Below, piece after piece: positions 10,027-18,900 of a stretch of DNA of 64,000 bases. The stretch spans positions 805,651 through 869,650 of the forward strand of contig JAOSKE010000001.1 of NCBI GenBank assembly GCA_027493775.1, written 5' to 3'. The stretch's first letter is position 1. Every line of letters starts with the position of its first letter. The notes beneath the pieces were generated by a model. It was not told the DNA's origin. It did not search any database and saw nothing but the letters and a program-made list of their open reading frames with translations. The translations under genes were made by a program, and so were the position numbers. The DNA is from Kiritimatiellia bacterium (lineage in GTDB: Bacteria > Verrucomicrobiota > Kiritimatiellia > CAIVKH01).

Positions 10027-10230
10027 ATGACAACAACTTATCCATTAAAAGTGCAGGCTATTCGATCCAAGGGCGTGAAGGTTCGCCTTTACGTCAACAT
10101 CCCCATTCCGCTGGCCGCCGCCATCGGCTTGGCGGGCGGTGAAGAGGTCGAGTGGGAACTACTCGACCGCCATGAACTTCACCTTATCCGAACGCAGCCC
10201 GCCAAACCAAAAGGGCGCATCCGCAAGTAG
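10027..10230 (+). CDS. AbrB/MazE-like small DNA-binding protein, copy 2
   Basis: Same 67-residue protein as at 4604-4807, with a single visible amino acid difference (GLAGGEE instead of GLEGGEE). It is divergent from the transposase remnant, with the stop codon touching the right inverted repeat. It has stayed intact although the neighbouring transposase is ruined, which could mean selection or just recency. Confidence 0.6.
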   Translation: MTTTYPLKVQAIRSKGVKVRLYVNIPIPLAAAIGLAGGEEVEWELLDRHELHLIRTQPAKPKGRIRK

Positions 10231-10249
10231 GGGGTTTTTCAGCAGAACC

Positions 10250-10411
10250 GACATTGTACAGTTCGCCGCTTGTCTTTGAGATGGCCTCTCGATTGCGACC
10301 GCGCGACGTCACATGGTGCCGGACGCCTTCAATGTCAATTCTCAATGGCCTGCTCATACCGATCTTGTATTCATTCTCGACACGTCGGCGCAAGCCACAA
10401 TGTCGAATGTC
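10250..10411 (-). mobile_element. Miniature RAYT-derived element, copy 2
   Basis: Same interior as 8716-8911, but inserted between two IS-type inverted repeats. The REP words at both ends are replaced: its 36-codon RAYT remnant (start at 10357) loses its TAG stop and reads on into the IS terminal repeat. The outer junctions GACATTGTACAG and GAATGTCGG match those of the other copies up to the REP word. Confidence 0.65.
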
Positions 10412-10570
10412 GGTTCCGCTGAAAAACCCCCTATTGCAAAAACTTGCCTTGAAAAAGGGGGTCAAAAACACAAGGGACAGGCAGAGATCGTGGCGTGTGG
10501 GGCATTTGGCGAGGTCGTTTTTCGGAAAGATTTTCCAAATATTTTTGAGCAGGGGTTTTTCAGCAGAACC
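10412..10570. mobile_element. MITE-like element with IS1182-type inverted repeats
   Basis: 159 bp bounded by GGTTCCGCTGAAAAACCCC (10412-10430) and GGGGTTTTTCAGCAGAACC (10552-10570), the same 19-bp ends as the complete IS. The interior has no coding capacity and no clear similarity to the transposase gene, so it fits a non-autonomous derivative mobilised by the IS transposase. Confidence 0.6.
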
Positions 10571-10636
10571 GAATGTCTAGACTTGACCCTAACTACTCGC
10601 AAGCGCAAATGTCGAATGTCTAGACTTGACCCCAAC
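10571..10636 (+). repeat. Tandem REP-like words
   Basis: Two copies of AATGTCTAGACTTGACCC (about 10572 and 10614) separated by a short piece (GCAAGCGCAAATGTCG) that also precedes the REP word near 5205. The doublet forms the boundary between the MITE and the GC-rich block. Confidence 0.65.
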
Positions 10637-10642
10637 TACTTC

Positions 10643-11278
10643 TTTTTTCTTTCGCCGCCCCCACTCTTCGGCGGCGAAAGGAAAAAAGTGTCCGCTGATT
10701 CTTCGGGGGCGAGCAGCCAGCGTGACAGTGAGCCTTGCGAACTGGCGCGATGGGTGCCGGGGCTATTCAATCGAACTCGGCGACAGCCGAGGTCCGCGGA
10801 GGGTCGGGCACGTGCGAGCTGCGCGAGCCGTGACCGGCCCGACCAACGGGCTAGCCCCCAGGCCGGGGGCTACGGCCCAAGGGGGACGCTAAGCGAAGCG
10901 CCCTTCAGCGCGCGCCGGGGTGGCGCTGGAACAAAAGTTCATCATTATGCGACGTATGGAGGGGACCCGCGACGCGGGGAGGCTGCCGCACGTGTGAGGA
11001 GTCTTCGACGAACGAACGCATAATGTGCCTTTTGTTTCGGCGTGGGGGTGTAGCAGGAACCGTGACAGGCTGCTCTCGGCGTCTTCGACGAGTGCAGTCT
11101 GGCGCGGCTCCTGCGGGCGCGCGCGTCGAGCGTAGCGAGCTTGCCACGCGCTTCGCGTGGTCCGACGGGGGCGGAGCGCATGGCCTCGTCGTCGAGGCGA
11201 TGCGCGCAGGGGGGTGGACGAACGACCAGCGGGAGTGAGTTTTCCGAGGCCCGGCCCACGCCGGGCCGAGGTTGGCGG
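10643..11278. other. GC-rich gene-free block 1 with strong hairpins
   Basis: The block opens with an inverted repeat: TTTCGCCGCC at 10650-10659 pairs with GGCGGCGAAA at 10670-10679, flanked by T6 and A6. A second perfect stem, TAGCCCCC/GGGGGCTA, lies at about 10851-10874. Reading frames are open on several frames at once, as expected for GC-rich sequence, with no protein pattern. Words shared with block 2 (14740-15650): GAAAAAAGTGTYCGCT-like start, CCGGGCACGTGCGAG, and CGACCAGCGGGAGYGAG followed by CCGAGGCCCG. It could be a structured RNA or a decayed repeat. Confidence 0.45.
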
Positions 11279-11284
11279 TGAAGC

Positions 11285-11307
11285 ATGTCAAGACCTGACC
11301 CTACTCA
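11285..11307 (+). repeat. REP-like variant at the end of the Rhs C immunity gene
   Basis: Identical 23-base string to 1844-1866. The stop codon of the 130-residue gene (TGA, complement 11305-11307) falls in its last bases, so the gene may have been trimmed here. Confidence 0.65.
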
Positions 11308-11697
11308 TCGCTTGAATGCTCGTCTTAGTGCATCTTCGTCTTTGATTTGCGGCTTCGGATCACCATCCCGCCACCAATAGAGACCCAGATCATACCTTTC
11401 AACACCGATGGATGATACTAACCCATCTTCGCAACAGACAGCCATTTCAAAACCTAAACCAAGCAGGCTTTGCTCTGCATAATTCATGCAGACCATATTG
11501 CCGACAACACTGATTGATAGTGGCGCTCCAATCGCTTTCAGTACATCATCAGTCGACATGCCAGGAGCAATTTGAATAAATTTGTTATATGTGAGTTCGG
11601 GAGCAACCGATGGACGTCCTATTAAGAATAACACTACAACACCCACAACAATCAACGCCACGACACACCGTTTGCCAGTCATGGTCATTTCTTCCAA
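11305..11697 (-). CDS. Membrane-anchored small protein, candidate immunity to Rhs copy C
   Basis: 130 residues. One N-terminal transmembrane segment (about residues 9-27, VVALIVVGVVVLFLIG) is followed by a domain with FIQIAPGMSTDDVLKAIGAP. That resembles the BamE/OmlA-type repeat (G(M/V)s..eV...lG.P). The start codon overlaps the 3' end of Rhs copy C by 13 bases, implying translational coupling with the toxin tip. The C-terminus meets a REP variant and may be shortened. Immunity function is inferred from position. Confidence 0.55.
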   Translation of the reverse strand: MEEMTMTGKRCVVALIVVGVVVLFLIGRPSVAPELTYNKFIQIAPGMSTDDVLKAIGAPLSISVVGNMVCMNYAEQSLLGLGFEMAVCCEDGLVSSIGVERYDLGLYWWRDGDPKPQIKDEDALRRAFKR

Positions 11698-14549
11698 TCA
11701 GGATGTCTTTCCGACCAGTCTGGCTCTTTTTTCCTACCCGGCAGAGGGTCCGTTATCTTGCCAAGGTCGGGGAAGGGATACCATTTATCCGGTTTTCCGT
11801 CTGGCTTAATTGTTACATGAGGGGCTCCAGTAATACCGTCTCCCTTACCGGGCACCTTCAGCCAATCGCCATTCCATGCTGGCGGTTTTACACCGTCGAT
11901 ATTGCCAGGATAAGAAGAATGCGGTGGTAATACCTGAACAGGAAGTCCGGGCTCTTCGGGCTTGAATACGACTGGTTGATCACTCTCGTTGGTCAGCCGC
12001 AATCCCCACGGATCAATGAAGTTAATGGGATCATTATAGCAATACGCGTAAAGATTCGGATCACCGCCCTCAAACAGGATGGGGTCTTTAGCTAGCCATC
12101 TCCCCAACGTCGGGTCATAGTCCCGATACCCGAACCGCGTCAGACCCGTATCCGGGTCGTATAAACCTCCCGCGAACCCGAATGGCTGAAATCCGGGATT
12201 TGTGTCCTCCAGAACATTGCCCCATTCGTCATAGTCCATCCGCTGCGCAATGGCGCCGGTCTGGGCATCCACAACCAGCCGCACGCTGCCCAGGTGGTCC
12301 GCGATGATCCGATATGTCGTTCCAGAACGCACCATATAATCCGGTACATTCACCCGCGTCGCGTACACGAACCGGGACTTCACGCTTCCATCCACATTCA
12401 ACTCCGCAATCGGCTTCAGGAAGTCCTGATAGACCAGCCGTTGCACGGTCGTGCCATTCACACTCTTGGCGATGCGCCGCCCCAGAGGGTCAACGCTGTA
12501 CCGAATCGCAGAAACCGTGGAGCTGACGGCAAGCAGGCTGCCCCGAGCGTCATAGCGGTATGCGGTTCCGACTCCGCCAACGCTCTTGTTCGTCAGCGTG
12601 CCACGGTCATCATGCTGGTAGGTCGTCGCCCCGTAGCTCAACAGGCGATCCTGCGCGTCGTAGTGACCCACAAGCGACGACCCGCTCAGTATGGCATTTG
12701 TGCGGTTCCCATTTGCGTCGTATTGATATTTTGCGCGCAGCGAACCATTGGTATGCACCTCAATCAGCCGCCCCGCCGCATCATAGGAATAGGTGTATAG
12801 GTTCGTCTGATTCTGAATGCGCTCCACCCGGCTGGTCATCCGCCACATTGCATCGTACCCATAATCGAATGACAGCAGATTTGTTCCGCCAAAATCACTG
12901 GCGGATGCCTGTAGCTCCCCAAATTTGCTAATTTGTCGCATATCGCTCACATCGCCCAGAACCGTGTTCGTCACAAACCCACTTGCGGCATCCCGATTCA
13001 GCCGCAATTGACCGGCATTGGTCAACAATAGATCAAGATCATAGCCGTATCCAATACCATCACCATTGAGCGTAATCTGGCTCAAGCGGAGGTCCGGCCT
13101 CCATGCATACCCTACCCGTCCCGTGACAGCGCCACCCCAGGTCACGTTTGTCAGCAGGCTGCCCTCCCAGTCTAAAGCCAGAGAGGACCCGCTTGTGGCA
13201 ACGATGGAAATCGGGTGCCCGTTTGCGTAGGCGACCGCAATCCGGTTCTCCGGCCACCGGACCTGACTCGCCTGCCCCGCCGCATTGTACTGGTTGGTGA
13301 TGGTCGCCCCGCCCGGCAGCCGTATGCTCGTCACCTGGCGGCGCGCATTCCACGTGAGGAGAAGATTCGTGTCCACACCAGCCAAGCCGGGGGCCGAATA
13401 GCGACCCAGAAGACCAACGTTGTTGTAGTCCATCTGATGTTCAGCCTTATCGGGCGGCGTCACCCCGCTCAGATTGGAGGACTTGTCGTACCGCAGTCCG
13501 ATGGTCTTCGCGTCCGGTTGCAGCAGATTCGTGACCCGACCGGCGGGATCGGAATCCAGCCGGTACGACTGCAGCAAACTGTTGGTGAGCGCGCCCCAAA
13601 CTCCATTCGTTGTATAACCGAGTCCAAAAGCACGACGCACAGCTCCAGTGCCGATCGCGAACTGCTGCAACCGACCGTGAACATCATATGCAACATCGAT
13701 GGGATACAACCCTGGTAGCTCTATCCGCTCCGCCCGCCCGTTTGCATTATAGATTACCCTGCGGGTTCTGCCCTCGGGACTCGTCAGCGACGCCATTCGA
13801 TTCGACGCCTGATACGACGCTACATACGCTGGTCGGTCATTAATGCTGAAGACATTCGTGAAGGAAACGAGGCTTAACACGTCACCGGTATCCGACAACG
13901 AGGCGGCTCGGCTGACATTCGCCGACCAAATCAAGCCTGATGGAAAACGGATTGTGCGCATCTCCGGTTTCTTCACTTGCCAGTCAAAGCGCGGGTCAGC
14001 CCCCATCAGCGTACTGACCACAGTGCCATCCGGCGCGATGTTCGTAATAATCGTCTCTGCGTAGTTCTGATAGGTCAACGTCGTCAGATTTCCCGGCGCA
14101 ACATGGGTTCTGAGGCTGAAATCAGCGCCCATTCTGGCAAATCTGTAGGTATTGCTCCCCTGCAGAGTGCCGGAGTCCATGACTTCGTGCCCCGCAAAAA
14201 AGTTCTCACGTTTGAACTGATGATAAGCTCCCGCAGGGTCTTCGGCACGGACCAAACGGCCCCAATCATCATACACAAAATTGAACACATATCCTTTTCG
14301 CGTAATGACATTGGTCAGCAGCCCGTTTGCAGTATAACGGAACGCATTGGTTTCATTTGCCGGATTTACCACTGCGCTGAGATAGCCGTTGTCGTCCATA
14401 AGCAACTGAGTCCGTACACCGAACGGCGAGACAATATTCGTGGCCTCCCCCGATCCGGCACGCTGGACACTTGTCGTATTGCTAAATTTGTCCACGATGG
14501 AAATCAAACGTCCGTTCGCATCGTGTGTTTTGGGGTCGAGTCTAGACAT
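11685..14549 (-). pseudogene. Rhs copy C: long intact core with unique tip, N-terminus missing
   Basis: A single 954-codon frame. From ANGRLISIV to the YDPTLGRWLAKDP core it matches copies B and D; from about 12050 downstream the tip is its own: LTNESDQPVVFKPEEPG, PHSSYPGNIDG, then a Trp/Pro-rich HVTIKPDGKPDKWYPFPD...DWSERHPDWKK. No family recognised. The apparent start (MSRLDPKTHD) is made by the REP word. Compared with copy D, about 390 residues including the signal peptide are lacking, so secretion by the same route is unlikely without recombination. It is followed in overlap by its candidate immunity gene. Confidence 0.85.
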
Positions 14550-14728
14550 TGTACAGTTCGCCGCTTGTCTTTGAGATGGCCTCTCGATTGCGACCGCGCG
14601 ACGTCACATGGTGCCGGACGCCTTCAATGTCAATTCTCAATGGCCTGCTCATACCGATCTTGTATTCATTCTCGACACGTCGGCGCAAGCCACAATGTCG
14701 AATGTCTAGACTTGACCCTAACTACTCC
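14532..14728 (-). mobile_element. Miniature RAYT-derived element, copy 3
   Basis: Inverted REP word at 14532-14549 and direct REP word at about 14703-14726. The 36-codon remnant (14542-14652, minus) is identical to that of copy 1. The junction with Rhs (CATCGTGTGTTTTGGGGTCG) is also identical in copies 1 and 3, so Rhs 5' end plus mini-element was duplicated as one block. Confidence 0.7.
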
Positions 14729-14739
14729 ACCTGGGATCG

Positions 14740-15650
14740 GCGGCTGAGTTGAAAAAGTGTTCGCTTCATCCTGCACGCCGGCTTGCCTCGCCGGAGCGTC
14801 TTCGCGAAGGCGGGGGCTGGCGCGGCATGTGCGCAAGCAGATGCCGTGACAGCTTCGGGGGAAAAGGTGAATGGCCGCGCGCTTGGCCCGAGCACGTTGT
14901 ACGCGCACAGGGCGAAGCGCACGGCCAGAGGGAAGCCGGGCGCGCAGCGGGGGGCTTCCCTGCAATCAATCAACATCGGCGAGCACGAGGCGCGGGCTTT
15001 GGTACAAAGCACGCGCTTCGTGATCGACGTCCACGAAGGGCCGGGCACGTGCGAGGCGCGCCGAGCCGTGCCCGGCCCGACCAACGCGCCCGGCCCCGCG
15101 GGGGCCGATGGCGCAAGGGCGGCCAAGCGGCGGCCCGCCGTAGGCGGGTGAAAGTGGCGGCGGGCACCCGTAGGGCGGCGGGGAAAACGGCGCCAGGTAA
15201 GAGGCCCGCCCTCAGGCGGGACTCGCGCCGTTTTCCATAAGAGCCGCCGTGCGTTGTCCCCCTGCGGTTTTCCCCCTTTGGTGTGGTCCGCGAAAAGGGG
15301 GAATCAGGTCGGAGGCCGCCTTGCGGCCGGAGACCCGCCGGAGCCTTGGCGTAGGCGGGAAAGGGGGTTTCCAAAGGGGGAAAACTGAAGGGGGAAAACG
15401 CATGCCCACCGCCGCCCGCCGCGCCGAGAGCGCGCCGCTTCGGCGCGCGACCGATCGAGCGACCAGCGGGAGCGAGTCCACACGCGAAGCCGTTGGCGCA
15501 CAAGGTGCGTAAGCAGCTTGTGTGACATACGGCGTAGCGCACGAGCGCCCGGCAGGGCGCGAGTAGGTCCGAGGCCCGTTGCTTGCCACGGCGAAGCCAC
15601 GCGAAGCCGGGCCAGCGGGCCGAGGTAAGCGGGAGCCGTGTCACCGATTC
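14740..15650. other. GC-rich gene-free block 2
   Basis: About 900 bp of very GC-rich sequence downstream (minus strand) of Rhs copy D. It contains many short inverted words (e.g. GCGCGCCGCTTCGGCGCGC at 15428-15447) and G-run/C-run pairs near 15260-15400 (CCCCCTTTGG with CCAAAGGGGG). Overlapping open frames on all strands have no protein pattern. It shares its first bases and the CGACCAGCGGGAGCGAG...CCGAGGCCCG end with block 1. Confidence 0.45.
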
Positions 15651-15657
15651 TTAATTT

Positions 15658-15813
15658 CTAAGGGCTGTCCCCGGCTCTGGCGGCTTGACCTGCAAATCCA
15701 ACCCAGAGGGCAACGACCGAGGCCGCAGCCATCAGTAGCATCACGGCAATTGCCGATGAACAAATGTGCGGATTGACACCATCTGTCCCGTCAATGCCAA
15801 CCCATGAATGCAC
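15658..15813 (-). CDS. Possible small one-helix membrane protein after the Rhs D immunity gene
   Basis: A minus-strand frame of about 51 codons if GTG at 15813 is used. It contains one clear transmembrane stretch (SSAIAVMLLMAAASVVALWVG) and ends AARAGDSP. It overlaps the end of the 64-residue gene, as in coupled immunity gene sets. No strong ribosome binding site is visible, so this is tentative. Confidence 0.3.
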   Translation of the reverse strand: MHSWVGIDGTDGVNPHICSSAIAVMLLMAAASVVALWVGFAGQAARAGDSP

Positions 15814-15985
15814 GCAATAGCGTCACTACAATCACCGCAATGCCACCATACAGCAACACTGATCGATTATGGCGCACGAGTATGCTGGTGGCCTCGGGCT
15901 GGTTGCGGCGAAAAAACGACATCAGTATCGCTGATGCACCAAACACCACGTATAGGCATATCCCAATCATGCCGTCCTGTTGCAT
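15791..15985 (-). CDS. Two-helix small membrane protein, candidate immunity to Rhs copy D
   Basis: 64 residues with two transmembrane stretches (IGICLYVVFGASAILMSFF and VLLYGGIAVIVVTLL) joined by a basic loop. Its ATG lies 2 bases after the stop codon of Rhs copy D, so the two are almost certainly co-translated. Since the Rhs D tip is itself hydrophobic and glycine/alanine-rich, a membrane immunity protein blocking a membrane-active tip is a reasonable inference. No family recognised. Confidence 0.55.
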   Translation of the reverse strand: MQQDGMIGICLYVVFGASAILMSFFRRNQPEATSILVRHNRSVLLYGGIAVIVVTLLRAFMGWH

Positions 15986-15987
15986 TG

Positions 15988-18900
15988 CTATTGGCCAAGC
16001 GCTTCCTGCGCGGCGTCGTAGATTTCCTGCGCCGTATCCCCAGCCTCGTCGCTTCCCGTGATAGCATCGACAACAGGATCAACTATGCCGCTGGGAATCT
16101 CACCCGATTCCGCACCCGTTAATGCCGCGACCACAACTCCATAGTTCAGAGTGATATCCGCGATTCCCACAGTAGCAATACCGGCCCCGAATGCGTCCAG
16201 AAGAGGAAACGCGCCATCGCTCACGATAAAGCCTAAACCCAGCACGACAGCCAAACCGCCACCAGCCATGCCGCTCAGCCCGCGGCCTACCTCACTCCAA
16301 TCGACGTTGTCTCCAAGTCCGAACGGATCGATCCTGTTCACTGGATCGACGTGGCAATAGAGGTAGAGATTCGCCTGCCCGCCCCCGAAGAGGATGGGGT
16401 CTTTGGCAAGCCATCTCCCCAACGTCGGGTCATAGTCCCGATACCCGAACCGCGTCAGACCCGTATCCGGGTCGTATAAACCTCCCGCGAACCCGAATGG
16501 CTGAAATCCGGGATTTGTGTCCTCCAGAACATTGCCCCATTCGTCATAGTCCATCCGCTGCGCAATGGCGCCGGTCTGGGCATCCACAACCAGCCGCACG
16601 CTGCCCAGGTGGTCCGCGATGATCCGATATGTCGTTCCAGAACGCACCATATAATCCGGTACATTCACCCGCGTCGCGTACACGAACCGGGACTTCACGC
16701 TTCCATCCACATTCAACTCCGCAATCGGCTTCAGGAAGTCCTGATAGACCAGCCGTTGCACGGTCGTGCCATTCACACTCTTGGCGATGCGCCGCCCCAG
16801 AGGGTCAACGCTGTACCGAATCGCAGAAACCGTGGAGCTGACGGCAAGCAGGCTGCCCCGAGCGTCATAGCGGTATGCGGTTCCGACTCCGCCAACGCTC
16901 TTGTTCGTCAGCGTGCCACGGTCATCATGCTGGTAGGTCGTCGCCCCGTAGCTCAACAGGCGATCCTGCGCGTCGTAGTGACCCACAAGCGACGACCCGC
17001 TCAGTATGGCATTTGTGCGGTTCCCATTTGCGTCGTATTGATATTTTGCGCGCAGCGAACCATTGGTATGCACCTCAATCAGCCGCCCCGCCGCATCATA
17101 GGAATAGGTGTATAGGTTCGTCTGATTCTGAATGCGCTCCACCCGGCTGGTCATCCGCCACATTGCATCGTACCCATAATCGAATGACAGCAGATTTGTT
17201 CCGCCAAAATCACTGGCGGATGCCTGTAGCTCCCCAAATTTGCTAATTTGTCGCATATCGCTCACATCGCCCAGAACCGTGTTCGTCACAAACCCACTTG
17301 CGGCATCCCGATTCAGCCGCAATTGACCGGCATTGGTCAACAATAGATCAAGATCATAGCCGTATCCAATACCATCACCATTGAGCGTAATCTGGCTCAA
17401 GCGGAGGTCCGGACTCCATGCATACCCTACCCGTCCCGTGACAGAGCCACCCCAGGTCACGTTTGTCAGCAGGCTGCCATCCCAGTCTAAAGCCAGAGAG
17501 GACCCGCTTGTGGCAACGATGGAAATCGGGTGCCCGTTTGCGTAGGCGACCGCAATCCGGTTCTCCGGCCACCGGACCTGACTCGCCTGCCCCGCCGCAT
17601 TGTACTGGTTGGTGATGGTCGCCCCGCCCGGCAGCCGTATGCTCGTCACCTGGCGGCGCGCATTCCACGTGAGGAGAAGATTCGTGTCCACACCAGCCAA
17701 GCCGGGGGCCGAATAGCGACCCAGAAGACCAACGTTGTTGTAGTCCATCTGATGTTCAGCCTTATCGGGCGGCGTACTCCGCCCAGGTTGGAAGACTTGT
17801 CGTACCGCAGTCCGATGGTCTTCGCATCCGGTTGCAGCAGATTCGTGACCCGACCGGCGGGATCGGAATCCAGCCGGTACGACTGCAGCAAACTGTTGGT
17901 GAGCGCGCCCCAAAATCCATTCGTTGTATAACCGAGTCCAAAAGCACGACGCACAGCTCCAGTGCCGATCGCGAACTGCTGCAACCGACCGTGAACATCA
18001 TATGCAACATCGATGGGATACAACCCTGGTAGCTCTATCCGCTCCGCCCGCCCGTTTGCATTATAGATTACCCTGCGGGTTCTGCCCTCGGGACTCGTCA
18101 GCGACGCCATTCGATTCGACGCCTGATACGACGCTACATACGCTGGTCGGTCATTAATGCTGAAGACATTCGTGAAGGAAACGAGGCTTAACACGTCACC
18201 GGTATCCGACAACGAGGCGGCTCGGCTGACATTCGCCGACCAAATCAAGCCTGATGGAAAACGGATTGTGCGCATCTCCGGTTTCTTCACTTGCCAGTCA
18301 AAGCGCGGGTCAGCCCCCATCAGCGTACTGACCACAGTGCCATCCGGCGCGATGTTCGTAATAATCGTCTCTGCGTAGTTCTGATAGGTCAACGTCGTCA
18401 GATTTCCCGGCGCAACATGGGTTCTGAGGCTGAAATCAGCGCCCATTCTGGCAAATCTGTAGGTATTGCTCCCCTGCAGAGTGCCGGAGTCCATGACTTC
18501 GTGCCCCGCAAAAAAGTTCTCACGTTTGAACTGATGATAAGCTCCCGCAGGGTCTTCGGCACGGACCAAGCGGCCCCACTCATCATACACAAAACTGAAC
18601 ACATATCCTTTTCGCGTAATGACGTTGGTCAGCAGCCCGTTTGCACTATAACGGAACGCATTGGTTTCATTTGCCGGATTTACCACTGCGCTCAGATAGC
18701 CGTTGTCGTCCATAAGCAACTGAGTCCGTACACCGAACGGCGAGACAATATTCGTGGCCTCCCCCGATCCGGCACGCTGGACACTTGTCGTATTGCTAAA
18801 TTTGTCCACGATGGAAATCAAACGTCCGTTCGCATCGTATCCGAACGCATATTCGACAGCGCCCAACAGGGTGTCATATGTGCGCAAATGCCGTCCATCT

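Larger units (their letters stand above)
8912..10249 (-). mobile_element. IS1182-like insertion sequence, copy 2, left end deleted
   Basis: About 1.34 kb, more than 95 percent alike to copy 1 by eye. The right inverted repeat is present (10231-10249, GGGGTTTTTCAGCAGAACC), but the left 0.58 kb has been replaced by the mini-RAYT element, joining exactly after a REP word (CCCTAACTACTC, 8910). Confidence 0.7.

Noticed and set aside
10643..10687. Strong hairpin as a rho-independent terminator
   Set aside because: T run precedes and A run follows the stem on both strands, so no U-tract follows the hairpin in either direction.
14970..15644. Overlapping 100-220-codon frames in the GC-rich block
   Set aside because: Open on several frames of both strands at once, Arg/Ala/Pro/Gly-dominated, no motif, no ribosome binding site.
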